The notes under the pieces were generated by a model. That model was not told the origin of the DNA, did not search any database, and saw only the letters and a list, made by a program, of their open reading frames with translations. Below are positions 42,240 to 51,631 of a stretch of 64,000 nucleotides of DNA, piece after piece; within the stretch, counting starts at the first letter, position 1, and each line of letters begins with the position of its first letter. Source of the stretch: Pseudomonadota bacterium (lineage in GTDB: Bacteria; Pseudomonadota; Gammaproteobacteria; Burkholderiales; Burkholderiaceae_E); NCBI GenBank assembly GCA_023388075.1, contig JAEWGX010000107.1, positions 1 to 64,000 of the forward strand, written 5' to 3'. Made by a program: the position numbers and the translations under genes.

Positions 42240-43112
42240 CTATGCCCGCGCGCCGAACAGCCCCTGGGGCCGAAACAGCAGGACCGCGATGAAGATGGCG
42301 AAGATGCCGATCTGCCCCAGGCTCTCCCCGAGCAGCAGGCCGCCCAATGATTCGACGACGCCGATCAGCAGCCCGCCGAGCAGTGCGCCGACGAAGCTGC
42401 CCATGCCGCCCAGCACCACGATGGTGAAGGCGATCAGCACGAAGCCGCTGCCGACGCCGGGATTCACGTAGTAGGTCGGCATCAGGAAGCAGGCGGCCGC
42501 GCCGAGGCAGGCGAGCCCGATGCCGAAGCTGAGGGCGAAGACGTGCTCGACGTCGATGCCGACCAGCCGGGCGCCGTGCCGCTCGCGCGCGCAGGCACGG
42601 ATGGCCCGCCCCAGCGTAGTGCGCGTCATGAGGAGCCACAGCAGCGCCGCGGTCACCAGCGCGCCCGCCATCGCGATCACCTTCGGCGTCGAGATCATCG
42701 CGCCGGCGATCTCCATCGTGGCGAGCGTGTACGACGTGTCGATGGTCCGCGTATCGGAGGAGAAGAGCAGCAGCGCCAGATTCTCCAGCACGATCGATAT
42801 CCCCAGTGTCACGAGCAGGATGTTCTCGTCGCGGCCGCCGCTCGCGCGTCCGATCACCCACCTGTAGAGGAAGTACCCCGCGAGAAACATCGCCGGCACC
42901 ATCAGCGGCAAGGCCATGTAGGGGTCCAGGCCCAGCCGCACGAAGAGGTAGTACACCCCGTAGAGCGCCATCATCAATGCCGCCCCGTGGGCGAAGTTGA
43001 TGATGTGCAGCACGCCGTAGATCAGGGTGAGGCCGAGCGCCACCAGCGCGTAGATGGCGCCGGTGGTCAGCCCGTTGAGGAACGACGGCCAGAGGATGTC
43101 GAGGGAGTACAA
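42240..43112 (-). CDS. livH: Branched-chain-type ABC importer permease LivH
   Basis: This 290-residue inner-membrane permease has about eight helices. It shows LNGLTTGAIYALVALGLTLIYGVLHIINFAHG at the N-terminus, the cytosolic coupling loop TTLGRAIRACARERHGARLVGIDVEHV and IAFTIVVLGGMGSFVGALLGG. It is the homologous partner of LivM. The start is TTG 43112 with a modest site GGGGAACGG upstream; no ATG is available before the first helix. It follows livK after 40 bp and precedes the amidohydrolase after 27 bp. Confidence 0.88.
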   Translation of the reverse strand: MYSLDILWPSFLNGLTTGAIYALVALGLTLIYGVLHIINFAHGAALMMALYGVYYLFVRLGLDPYMALPLMVPAMFLAGYFLYRWVIGRASGGRDENILLVTLGISIVLENLALLLFSSDTRTIDTSYTLATMEIAGAMISTPKVIAMAGALVTAALLWLLMTRTTLGRAIRACARERHGARLVGIDVEHVFALSFGIGLACLGAAACFLMPTYYVNPGVGSGFVLIAFTIVVLGGMGSFVGALLGGLLIGVVESLGGLLLGESLGQIGIFAIFIAVLLFRPQGLFGARA

Positions 43113-43152
43113 CGCGCGCCCGTTCCCCGGCTACAAGCTGTCCGCTCGCAGC

Positions 43153-44364
43153 TCAGGCCTTCCAGGGAAAGACCGGCTCGGTGTCGGCGAACTCCTTGGG
43201 GACGACCACCCGGATGTCGCCCTTGAGCACCTGGGTCATGAGCGGCACCGCACCGGTGTTCTGGCCGTCCACGATCTGCGTCGGCCCGTACGGCATGAAA
43301 TGGCCGGACCAGGTGCTCTTGGCGAGCGCCCCGTTGATGGCGGCGCGGTCGGCGGAGCCGGCCTGCTCGATGGCGCTGGCGAGCCACTCCATGGCGGTGT
43401 AGGTATTGAAGATCTCGTAGGTGTAGAACAGGCCCTTGGCCTCCGCCGCCTTGCGCAGCGCGAGCGCGCGCTGGTTGCGGGGGTCGTACCAGTGGTTGCA
43501 GTCGATGATGCCTTCGGCCTCGGCCGGGAACTCCTTGACGAACTTGAAGCTGGAGGCGGCGCCGCCCAGCACCGAGTAGATCGCCTTGGGCGTCACCTTC
43601 TGCTGCTTCATCGTGCGCACCAGCAGCGCGTACTCGTTGTAGTAGTTGGCCGGGATGACGATGTCCGGAGCGAGCGAGCGCATCCGCAGCACGATGTTGT
43701 TGAAGTCACGCGTGGGATTCGCGTGCTTGACGATGTCCACCACCTCGTAGCCCAGTTGGGGGAGCTGCTCCTTCAGCAGGTTGGCGGTGCCGGTCCCGAA
43801 GAGAGACTCCTCGTGCACGATCATCACGGTCCTGGCCGGCTTGCCCGTCACGGTGTTCAGGATGTGCAGGTTCTTCACCGCGATCTCGGAGCAGGTCTTG
43901 TAGCCGGGCCCGAAGCGGAAGGTGTTCTTGAGCCCGCGCTCCACGATGCTGTCCGCCACCCCGACGTCCACCACGTGCGGCAGGTCGTAACGGGCGGCCG
44001 CCTGGGTGGTGGCGAGGCAGATGGCCGATGCGTAGGCGCCGACGATCGCGCTCACGCCATCCTGGTTCATCTTCTCCACCTCCGCGGCCCCGGTGGCGGG
44101 TCGCGACTGGGCATCGCCGATCACCGGCTCGATCTTCGCTCCGCCGAGCGACTTGATGCCGCCCGCCTTGTTGATCGCCTCGATGGCCATCAGGGCGCCC
44201 TCGCGGCATTGCTGGCCGGAGAACGCGAGCGGACCGGTCACCGGGTGGAGCACGCCGACCTTGACCGGCCGCGGCTGCGCGAGTGCCGCAAGCGGCGCGC
44301 CGAGCGCCGCGGCTGCCACACCGGCGGCGCCGGACCTGAGGACTTCCCTGCGTGCGTTCGTCAT
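43153..44364 (-). CDS. Branched-chain-type ABC importer binding protein LivK-like
   Basis: This 403-residue periplasmic binding protein of the LivK type has a signal with paired arginines (NARREVLRSGAAGVAAAALGA, cleavage near ALAQ). The core includes VKVGVLHPVTGPLAFSGQQ, GAKIEPVIGDAQSRPATGAAEVEKM, VGAYASAICLATTQAAARY and TVMIVHEESLFGTG. Many family members bind amides or aromatic acids rather than amino acids. It heads the minus-strand operon livK-livH-amidohydrolase-livM-livG-livF-flavoprotein. ATG 44364 follows GAAGGAAGA. The 176-bp gap to the next, divergent gene is very GC-rich and probably carries both promoters. Confidence 0.85.
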   Translation of the reverse strand: MTNARREVLRSGAAGVAAAALGAPLAALAQPRPVKVGVLHPVTGPLAFSGQQCREGALMAIEAINKAGGIKSLGGAKIEPVIGDAQSRPATGAAEVEKMNQDGVSAIVGAYASAICLATTQAAARYDLPHVVDVGVADSIVERGLKNTFRFGPGYKTCSEIAVKNLHILNTVTGKPARTVMIVHEESLFGTGTANLLKEQLPQLGYEVVDIVKHANPTRDFNNIVLRMRSLAPDIVIPANYYNEYALLVRTMKQQKVTPKAIYSVLGGAASSFKFVKEFPAEAEGIIDCNHWYDPRNQRALALRKAAEAKGLFYTYEIFNTYTAMEWLASAIEQAGSADRAAINGALAKSTWSGHFMPYGPTQIVDGQNTGAVPLMTQVLKGDIRVVVPKEFADTEPVFPWKA

Positions 44365-44540
44365 TCTTCCTTCTCCAGCGGTCTCGGGTGGAACCGGCAA
44401 TCATGCCGCATCGCGGCGCCAGCAACAAGCCGCGAGCGGGCGCGCGTCGCCACCCCGCGCCGGCGCGCCGCCCCCGCCTGGCCCGACGCGGCGCGGGCGT
44501 ATAGTGAACGCTCCGGAGCCCGAACCAGAGACCGCCAGAA

Positions 44541-45755
44541 ATGACTCAAGGAGCCGATCCAGACCCAGCGCCCCACCCACACGCCAGGATGCACGCGGAG
44601 ACCGAGCTGCTTCATGCCGACGCGGACCTGCGCACCGACTCGGCGCTGGTGCCGCCGATACACTACAGCGCCACCTTCGTCGCATCCGACGCCGCGGCCT
44701 TCGCCGACATGGCGAGCCGCAGCCGCCACAGTCGCTACTACACCCGCTACGGCAACCCGCTGCACGAGCGGATCGGGCGCATCCTCGCCCGGCTGGAAGG
44801 CACCGAGACCGCGCTCATGACCGGCTCGGGCATGGGGGCGATCTCCACGACGCTCGTCGCGCTGCTCAGGGCCGGCGACCATGTCGTCGCGCAGGGTCGG
44901 CACTACATGAGCACTGCCAAGCTGTTCGACGAGCTGCTGCCCCGCTACGGCGTGACGGTCAGCGTCGTCGAGCAGGCGGACACCGACGCCTTCGAGCGGG
45001 CGCTGCGCCCAGAGACCCGGGTCGTGATGCTGGAGACGCCCGCCAACCCGACGCTGGTGCTGACCGACCTCGCCGCGGTCGCGAACCTCGCCCGTCCGCG
45101 CGGCATCCTCACGGTGGCGGACAACACCTTTGCTTCCCCGCTCAACCAGCGCCCGCACGTCCTGGGCATCGACGTGGTGGTGCACAGCGCGACCAAGTAC
45201 CTGGGCGGCCACCACGACCTCACCGCGGGGGTGGTCTGCTGCAGCAAGGCGCTGGCCGAACGGATCTGGGAAACCCACATCACGCTCGGGTCGGTCCTGT
45301 CGCCCATGGATGCGTGGCTGCTGCTGCGCGGGCTGCGCACGCTCGCCGTTCGCGTCGAGCGGATCAACCGCAACGCGCTCGCGCTCGCCACCTTCCTCGA
45401 GGCGCATCCCGCGATCGAGCGGGTCTTCTACCCCGGCCTGCCCAGCCATCCGCAGCACGACCTCGCCCGGCGGCAGATGAGCGGCTTCGGCGCGGTGATC
45501 GCCTTCGCGGTACGCGGGGGCTACGATGCCACCAGCCGCTTCGTGAGCGCGCTGCGCGTGCCCACCCAGGCCGTGAGCCTCGGCGGGGTCGATTCGCTTG
45601 CCGTGCACACCGCCGCCATGTGGTCGGGCACGATGAACGAGGCCCAGATGAAGGCGGCCGGCATCCCACCCAACTTCGTTCGATTCTCCGTCGGCATCGA
45701 GCACATCGAGGACCTGAAGAGCGACGTCGACCGCGCGTTGCGCGAGGCCGCATGA
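44541..45755 (+). CDS. PLP-dependent Cys/Met metabolism enzyme (gamma-family lyase or sulfhydrylase)
   Basis: This 404-residue enzyme belongs to the cystathionine gamma-synthase/methionine gamma-lyase family. The PLP lysine is K219 in HSATKYLGGH. Also visible are YYTRYGNPLHERIGRILARLEGTE, TGSGMGAISTTLVALLRAGDHV, ANPTLVLTDLAAVANLARPRG with the DNTFASP aspartate, and VSLGGVDSLAVHTAAMW. Members interconvert homoserine esters, cysteine, methionine and cystathionine. The sequence does not by itself separate a lyase from a sulfhydrylase. A TATAGT box at 44500-44505 may be its -10. The stop overlaps the next start by four bases. Confidence 0.85.
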   Translation: MTQGADPDPAPHPHARMHAETELLHADADLRTDSALVPPIHYSATFVASDAAAFADMASRSRHSRYYTRYGNPLHERIGRILARLEGTETALMTGSGMGAISTTLVALLRAGDHVVAQGRHYMSTAKLFDELLPRYGVTVSVVEQADTDAFERALRPETRVVMLETPANPTLVLTDLAAVANLARPRGILTVADNTFASPLNQRPHVLGIDVVVHSATKYLGGHHDLTAGVVCCSKALAERIWETHITLGSVLSPMDAWLLLRGLRTLAVRVERINRNALALATFLEAHPAIERVFYPGLPSHPQHDLARRQMSGFGAVIAFAVRGGYDATSRFVSALRVPTQAVSLGGVDSLAVHTAAMWSGTMNEAQMKAAGIPPNFVRFSVGIEHIEDLKSDVDRALREAA

Positions 45756-46789
45756 CTCGGGCGGCGCAGCCGTTTGCCGAGCGCCTGACCGGTGGCCTTC
45801 CCCGGCCGCCATTTCCGATCCACGCCGACCTCGCCGGCCGGTTGGCCGCCGCGCACCGGTCGGGGAGCGGTCCTGATCCACTGGTCGCGCATGTGCTCGC
45901 CACCTGCGCGGGCTACGCCTATTCGGATGCAGCCACGGTGGCCATCATGATGGCCCGGGTTGGCCTCGAGGAGAACGCCTGCGTCCGGATCTCCCGCTCG
46001 GTGGATGCGATGTACGTGTTCTCCACCGCCTTCGTCGTCCAGAGCCGCTGCGGCCGCGTGGCGATACTGTGCTTTCGCGGCACCGAGCCAGCGACGGTGC
46101 TCAACTGGGTGGGGGACGCCGACGTCGGCGCCCGGGCAATCGACCTTCCCGACGTGGCCGGCCCCCTGCGCGTCCACGCCGGGTTTCACCGCAACCTGCG
46201 AGCCACCCGGCTCGAGGTGCTGGAGGAACTGGAGCTCGCGCTTGCGGGCCGCTCGCTGCTCGACCCGGCGCAGGCGACGGAGCGCAGACTCGAGGCGCTC
46301 TATGTCACCGGCCACAGCCTGGGAGGCGCGATGGCGGCGCTCTTCGATCTCACGCTGGGCACGGACGATCTGGAACGCGCGCTCCGGCAGCGCCTGCGGG
46401 CGGTCTACACCTTCGGCCAGCCCATGGTGCTCGGCGGGACACTCGCGCCGGATGCCGATGCCGCGCGGCGGTTGCATCGGTACGTGCGGCCGCGCGACCC
46501 GATACCAGGCCTGCCGCCCGCGACCTGGGGCACTTTCGCCCACCACGGCCGCGAGTACCGCCCCGACGGGAAGCAATGGCAGACCTGCGCGACGGCGACC
46601 GGCCAGATCGAGAACCTGCGGCGGATCCAGCGGTCGGTGTTCGCGATCTTCGCTTCCGAGAAGCGGCGCGCCACGCTGCGCTACTCGTTGGCCGATCACG
46701 CGCCGCACGAGTACATCGCGGCGCTGCGACCACCCGGAGCGATCACGGAGCTCGGCGATCGCGAGATTGAATGGAGCGATCCGCCCTGA
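45752..46789 (+). CDS. Class 3 lipase-fold protein
   Basis: This 345-residue alpha/beta hydrolase of the lipase class 3 family has FRGTEPATVLNWVGDADVGA after the first core strand, the nucleophile S189 in TGHSLGGAMAALFDL, FGQPMVLGG and a putative acid-His pair in the C-terminal third (RDPIPGLPP, then DHAPHEYI). No signal peptide is visible, so it may be cytosolic or membrane-associated. It overlaps the PLP enzyme gene by ATGA, a close pairing without an obvious metabolic reason. It converges with the PLD gene, leaving 13 bp. Confidence 0.8.
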   Translation: MTRAAQPFAERLTGGLPRPPFPIHADLAGRLAAAHRSGSGPDPLVAHVLATCAGYAYSDAATVAIMMARVGLEENACVRISRSVDAMYVFSTAFVVQSRCGRVAILCFRGTEPATVLNWVGDADVGARAIDLPDVAGPLRVHAGFHRNLRATRLEVLEELELALAGRSLLDPAQATERRLEALYVTGHSLGGAMAALFDLTLGTDDLERALRQRLRAVYTFGQPMVLGGTLAPDADAARRLHRYVRPRDPIPGLPPATWGTFAHHGREYRPDGKQWQTCATATGQIENLRRIQRSVFAIFASEKRRATLRYSLADHAPHEYIAALRPPGAITELGDREIEWSDPP

Positions 46790-46802
46790 AAGCCGCGCTG
46801 GG

Positions 46803-49517
46803 TCAGACGGACAGCACCCCGGGCCAATGGCGCAGCCATTCGCGCCGCCGGGCCAACTGGCGCCACACGGGATCGTCGCGCTCGACGCGGCGCGAAGCGG
46901 CAATCAGTCGACCGACATGCGCCTCCGTGGCCTCGGCAACCCGGGCATCCTCCACGAGCAGCAACAGCTCGCTCTCCCAGTAGCCGCCGGTGATGTCCAT
47001 GTTGGCACTGCCGACGGCGCAGGCGCGGCCATCGACGCTCATCAGCTTGGCATGGACGTGGGATGCGATGGGGCCGAGCCCGGGCTGCCAGGCCCGTTGC
47101 TGCGCCACGAGGAACTGGTAGCCCTCCGCCCCCGCGGCCACGAGCGCGTCCATGCGTGAGTGCACCAGCTCGGTCGCGGCGCTGCGCGCCGTCGCCCACG
47201 GCCCTTCGAACGGGGTGCCGTCGTGGGTCGGCGTAAGGTGCCCGAACAGTGCACGCACCCGCAGTCCGCGCCGCAGCGCCCGCAGGAGCGCATGCTGGAT
47301 CTCCAGGATCAGCGGAAAGCCGTTGACCACGTCGACGTGGGACGTCGCGGTCTCGATCAGTGCCAGGTAGGCCTCCAATGTCCAGGCGTCGCGCAGGCCC
47401 TCGTGCAGCACGAGCCGCGCGGCGACGTCGCCCGCGGGCCCCTGCCCGATGACGTGGAAGGCCTTGCCACCCGCCCGTTGCCACGCGGCGTTGAACGCGT
47501 GCTCGAGCTGGCTCACCACCGGTCCCTCGACACGCGCGCCCGCGTCGAGCCAGGGCACCTCGCGCCAGCTCGACTCCGCGGTGAGCGCCACCTCGTCGAA
47601 GCCGGTGTAGTACTCGTGTGAGACGTTGCGCCCGCCCACCAGCGCCACCTGGTTGTCCACCACCACCATCTTGCGGTGGTCGCGCTGCTTGAGGAGCTTG
47701 AGCGTAAGCAGGCCCGTGATCGGATCGGACACGCGCAGCTCCACCCCCGGCGCGGCACCCAGCCGTTCGAGGATCGGGTTGCTCGCCTTCAGCGACCCGT
47801 GCAAGCCATGCAGCGAATCGACCAGCACGCGCACCGTCACGCCGCGCGCTCCGGCCTGCGCGAGCGCGGTCTCCACCAGGCGGCCGATATCGTCGTCGGC
47901 CATCATGTAGGTCTGCAGATGGACGCGGTCGCGCGCGCCGCCGATGGCCTCCATCAGCCAGCGCCGCGCCTGGACATTGTCGAGCTCGACAGCTACCCGG
48001 TTGCCGGCCGCCAGCGGTGCCGCGACGCAGGCGTCGAGGCGCGCCGCGCGCGAGCGCCCGGGCGGCTGGATCGGCCGAGGCGGCCACGCCCGCCCCCCGG
48101 CAAGCTCGTCGGCCCGCAAGGCGGCAAAGTCGACGGTGGCCGGCCTCTCGTCGCCGTCGTAGACGATCGCCGCGACCGGGAAACCGAAGGTACGCAGCCG
48201 TGCGCCGACCCGCGCGAGGCGCACCGGATCGACGGCTTCGGGCACATCGAGCGCGTCCCCCTCGTCCAGCACCGCCCGGCAATCGATCACGCGAGGCGGC
48301 AGCCCCATCGCGTGCAGACGCAGCCGGATGGCGCGGCACGGCTGCATGGGTCGGATGCGCACCGCGAGCAACTCGAACGACGCATCGCCGCCCTGCGCGT
48401 GCGCAGCCAGCGCCCTGAGCGCCTCGTCGGGCAACCCGGCGTCGAAGAGCACGAGCGGCCTCTCGCCCGGCCGCACCACCTGGATACGCTGCTCCACCGC
48501 GGCGACCGGCCACGCCTCGTCGCGTACCGCCGTGCGAAAGTAGCCGTAGGCACTGAAGCACTCCTCCACCGGCAGCACCGCGTCCCCGTCGCGGGTGGTG
48601 ACTCGTGCAACGATTCGGCCGTCTGCGACCAGCGCGATCTCCTGGTCAGGGATCGGCGTACGCCGCCCCAGGCCGACGGCGTGCTCGAACCGTGCGCGCA
48701 GCGCGCCGCCATCGTGCACCACATCGGCGGCGTCGACCCCGCGTTCCGGCGCCGATACCAGTCGCGGCACCGGCACGGGCGGCAGCAACAGCACGGGCAG
48801 CCGTGGGCCGCCCAGCAGGAGCGCGGGGAGGCGGGGGACCACGGCAAGCTCGATGCTGCGCGTGCGAAAGTGCGCCTCGAGCCACGACCACGCCGACTGG
48901 CCCTCGGGCGCGAGCACCTCCACGGTGGCCGGGATGCCGGCAATCTCGATCACGGCGGCCAGGTCGGGAAGCAGTGCGGACGAGAGGGTGAGGACGGTGA
49001 CGCGATGACCTTCCTGCACGCGATCGCGCAGGAAGGTCGCTACCGCCGCGCTGGCGCGCCGGCCCATGCAGACGCAAGCAAGTTCGGACATCGGGCCGGC
49101 AGGCGGGGGCTCGTCGCGCGGCGGCGTCCAGAGCACCGCCACCCCTCGCCGGCGGCGCAACTCGATCAGCACCGGAAGGTTGCCGAGCGGCATCGAGGCG
49201 GTCGCCACCAGCTCGATCCCCCGTTCCGCGGCGAGCGAATCCAGCGCCTCCAGGTCGAGGCTCGTGGCGAGCATCACCTCGGCCTCGGCCGCAGCCGCGG
49301 CAGCTTCCTCGCGCAGCCGCGTCAGGGCCTCGTCGGCTATCCGGTGCAGGTCGGTCGGCGCGCCGGCCGAAAGGAACGGCAGGCTGCCCGCCGGCATGCG
49401 CGCGACGACCACCAGGCGTTCCAGGGCGGGCGCGGTCCGGCGCAGTGCCGCCAGTGCGAGCTCGGTTGCTTCGCCGAGCTCGGTGAGCAGCAGCGCGCGG
49501 CGGTAGCGCAGGCCCAT
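46803..49517 (-). CDS. Large phospholipase D-family protein with USP-like N-terminal repeats
   Basis: This 904-residue protein has two HKD catalytic motifs in its C-terminal half: H614-x-K616-x4-D621 (DHRKMVVVDN, then GGRNVSHEYY) and H822-x-K824-x4-D829 (VHAKLMSVDG, then GSANMDITGGY). This is the layout of bacterial cardiolipin synthases and PLD phosphatidyltransferases, which are usually about 400-500 residues. Residues 1-135 and 145-255 look like two universal-stress-protein-type alpha/beta domains; residues 256-500 are unassigned. No signal peptide is seen. It is the third gene after benE and a sugar mutarotase, with 10 bp to the latter. Confidence 0.75.
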   Translation of the reverse strand: MGLRYRRALLLTELGEATELALAALRRTAPALERLVVVARMPAGSLPFLSAGAPTDLHRIADEALTRLREEAAAAAAEAEVMLATSLDLEALDSLAAERGIELVATASMPLGNLPVLIELRRRRGVAVLWTPPRDEPPPAGPMSELACVCMGRRASAAVATFLRDRVQEGHRVTVLTLSSALLPDLAAVIEIAGIPATVEVLAPEGQSAWSWLEAHFRTRSIELAVVPRLPALLLGGPRLPVLLLPPVPVPRLVSAPERGVDAADVVHDGGALRARFEHAVGLGRRTPIPDQEIALVADGRIVARVTTRDGDAVLPVEECFSAYGYFRTAVRDEAWPVAAVEQRIQVVRPGERPLVLFDAGLPDEALRALAAHAQGGDASFELLAVRIRPMQPCRAIRLRLHAMGLPPRVIDCRAVLDEGDALDVPEAVDPVRLARVGARLRTFGFPVAAIVYDGDERPATVDFAALRADELAGGRAWPPRPIQPPGRSRAARLDACVAAPLAAGNRVAVELDNVQARRWLMEAIGGARDRVHLQTYMMADDDIGRLVETALAQAGARGVTVRVLVDSLHGLHGSLKASNPILERLGAAPGVELRVSDPITGLLTLKLLKQRDHRKMVVVDNQVALVGGRNVSHEYYTGFDEVALTAESSWREVPWLDAGARVEGPVVSQLEHAFNAAWQRAGGKAFHVIGQGPAGDVAARLVLHEGLRDAWTLEAYLALIETATSHVDVVNGFPLILEIQHALLRALRRGLRVRALFGHLTPTHDGTPFEGPWATARSAATELVHSRMDALVAAGAEGYQFLVAQQRAWQPGLGPIASHVHAKLMSVDGRACAVGSANMDITGGYWESELLLLVEDARVAEATEAHVGRLIAASRRVERDDPVWRQLARRREWLRHWPGVLSV

Positions 49518-49527
49518 CGCGAGATTC

Positions 49528-50376
49528 TCAGCGTGCCTCGAGCACCTGACGGCCCAGCCACGCCGCGCCGGCGGCCAGGCTCACCGGGTGGCCGATCGCA
49601 GCGGCCTCGATGCACAACATGCGCCGATAGTCCTCGTCCGGCAGGTCCGCGAGCGAGACGGCCCGCTCGGCCCAGGGATTCCAGACGACCGCGTCGGGAA
49701 AGCCGCTCGTCGCGATCTCGAGCGAACCCTGCGGGGTCTCGAGCAGCAGCGGACGCGGCAGGTCGTACCAGATCACGTCGGTCTCGCCGGCGAAGCGCAG
49801 CGCCGCCTCGGGTCCGTTGCCGTTCGTGCCCGCGACGGTGTCGAGGCAGCGCACGCCCTGCAGGCCGTGAAGGCGCGTCGAGGCGATATCGACGACCGCG
49901 AGATAGGTGTGCAGGGCCGCAGTGAAGGCGAACGCGGTGCTCCCGGTGTTGACCGCCTCCAGGCCCAGCTCGAGCCGCTTCCGCGCGAGCCGCACCGACA
50001 ATCGCAGCGCGAAGGCATGCGGCCACAGGCCCAGGGTGGCGTCATCGTCCTCCAGCAGGAACGTCGCCGCCTCCTCGCTGCGCGATGCCAGACGCCAGCG
50101 CCGGTTGCGTGCGAAGCCGTGGCGCGGCACGTCGAAGTCCGGCCCGCGCCGGTTGAATTGCGGGAAGATGACCGGTACGCCGCCGCGGATCGAGGCGCCG
50201 TCGCCCAGGGCGGAGGTGGGCGACAGGTACAGCCACTCGCGCCCGCCTGCCGGAGTCCAGCTCACGACGTGCGCGCCGTGCAGCAGCACCACGACGCGGT
50301 CTCCCGCGGGGGTGGCGAGCACCACGGCGGGCTGCCCGCGGAAGGTGGTTGCCCCGCTCGTGTCCGTTCCTGCCAT
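49528..50376 (-). CDS. D-hexose-6-phosphate mutarotase (YeaD-like, aldose 1-epimerase fold)
   Basis: This 282-residue protein belongs to the galactose-mutarotase superfamily, YeaD branch. It shows VVLLHGAHVVSWTPAGGREWLYLSP, IRGGVPVIFPQFNRRGPDFDVPRHGFARNRRW with the catalytic histidine, LHTYLAVVDI and VWNPWAERAVSLADLPDEDYRRMLCIEAA. It speeds alpha/beta anomer exchange of glucose 6-phosphate in the cytosol. The length is normal. It starts one base before the benE stop and is followed by the PLD gene, so the three share one transcript. Confidence 0.85.
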   Translation of the reverse strand: MAGTDTSGATTFRGQPAVVLATPAGDRVVVLLHGAHVVSWTPAGGREWLYLSPTSALGDGASIRGGVPVIFPQFNRRGPDFDVPRHGFARNRRWRLASRSEEAATFLLEDDDATLGLWPHAFALRLSVRLARKRLELGLEAVNTGSTAFAFTAALHTYLAVVDIASTRLHGLQGVRCLDTVAGTNGNGPEAALRFAGETDVIWYDLPRPLLLETPQGSLEIATSGFPDAVVWNPWAERAVSLADLPDEDYRRMLCIEAAAIGHPVSLAAGAAWLGRQVLEAR

Positions 50377-50377
50377 G

Positions 50378-51589
50378 TCACGTCCTCCCGGCCAGCATCC
50401 GCGCCGTCACCGCCCCCGCCACCAGGCCCCAGAAGGCGGCTCCGATCGACAGCAGCGTGATGCCGGAGAGGGTCACCAGGAAGGTGACCACCGCCGGCTC
50501 GCGCCAGCGCTCGTCCCGAGTCGCCGCGGCGAGCCCGTTGCCGATGGTACCGAGCAGCGCAAGGCCCGCGATCGCCACGACCAGCTCCTGCGGCAATGCG
50601 GCGAAGAGCAACGCCACCGCGGTGCCCAGCAGGCCCATCATCAGGTAGAACACGCCCGCGGCGATGGACGCGCGGTAGCGCCGCGCCGGATCCTCGTGCG
50701 CCTGGGGGTTGGCGCAGATGGCGGCGGTGATCGCCGCCAGGTTCACCGCGTACGCCCCGAAGGGCGCGAGCAGCACCGTGGTCGCGCCGGTCCAGGCGAT
50801 GAGGGGCGAGATCGGCGGCCGATAGCCGGAAGCCTTCAGCACCGCCACGCCCGGCACGTTCTGGGAGGCCATCGTCACGACGAAGAGCGGCAGGCCGACG
50901 CCGATCAGCACCGGAACCGAAAAGGTCGGCGCGACGAAGTGAGGTACGGCCGGGGCGAACGCCAGGTCGGCCGAGTCGATCCTGCCGAGGAGGAACGCCA
51001 TGGCAAGCCCGGTCGCCACCACCAGGATCACGGCGTAGCGCGGCAGCCAGCGGCGACCGCCGATGTAGACGGCGCACATGGCCAGCACCAGCGCCGGCTC
51101 GGTACCGGCGGCCGCGAACGCGTCGATGCCGAAGCGGGCGAGCACGCCGGCAAGCAGCGCCGAGGCGAGCGGCACGGGGATGCGGTGGATCGCCCGCTCG
51201 AACCAGCCGGTCACCCCGGTGAGCAGGATGAGCGCCCCGCTGAACACGAAGGCCCCGATGGCATCCGACATCGGCACGCCCACCAGGCTGGTCGCGAGCA
51301 GCGCCGCCCCGGGCGTCGACCATGCGGTCACGATCGGCATGCGATAGCGCCAGGAGAGCCCGATGCAGGTGACACCCATCGCGACGCCGAGCGCGAGCAG
51401 CCACGAGCCCGTCTGCGCCGGCGTCGCGCCCGCGGCAGCGGCCGCCTGGAACACCAGCACGGCCGAGCTGGTATAGCCCACCAGCACCGCGACCATTCCG
51501 GCGACGATCGGGGGCAGCCAGGCGCCAACCAGGCCGTCCGCCGGCGCGGTTCCCGACTCGGATTGCGCCGTGCGATCGTCCGATTCCAT
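50378..51589 (-). CDS. benE: BenE family transporter
   Basis: This 403-residue inner-membrane protein of the BenE family (benzoate:H+ symporters, within the nucleobase-ascorbate-like fold) has about twelve helices. It shows VGYTSSAVLVFQAAAAAGATPAQTGSWLLALGVAMG, SWRYRMPIVTAWSTPGAALLA, TMASQNVPGVAVLKASGYRPPISPL and GAYAVNLAAITAAICANPQAHEDPARRY. The family transports benzoate or related carboxylates, but no benzoate-degrading genes are in the window. ATG 51589 follows AAGGCGCTAT. A perfect 20-bp palindrome lies 43 bp upstream, shared with the divergent TRAP operon. Confidence 0.85.
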   Translation of the reverse strand: MESDDRTAQSESGTAPADGLVGAWLPPIVAGMVAVLVGYTSSAVLVFQAAAAAGATPAQTGSWLLALGVAMGVTCIGLSWRYRMPIVTAWSTPGAALLATSLVGVPMSDAIGAFVFSGALILLTGVTGWFERAIHRIPVPLASALLAGVLARFGIDAFAAAGTEPALVLAMCAVYIGGRRWLPRYAVILVVATGLAMAFLLGRIDSADLAFAPAVPHFVAPTFSVPVLIGVGLPLFVVTMASQNVPGVAVLKASGYRPPISPLIAWTGATTVLLAPFGAYAVNLAAITAAICANPQAHEDPARRYRASIAAGVFYLMMGLLGTAVALLFAALPQELVVAIAGLALLGTIGNGLAAATRDERWREPAVVTFLVTLSGITLLSIGAAFWGLVAGAVTARMLAGRT

Positions 51590-51631
51590 ATAGCGCCTTG
51601 CGGTGAAGCGGCGCATTATGCCGTGAGCTGT

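Noticed and set aside
44093..45751. In-frame extension upstream of the lipase
   Set aside because: It lies under the PLP enzyme gene and has no homology; the lipase ATG at 45752 overlaps the stop in the usual coupled way.
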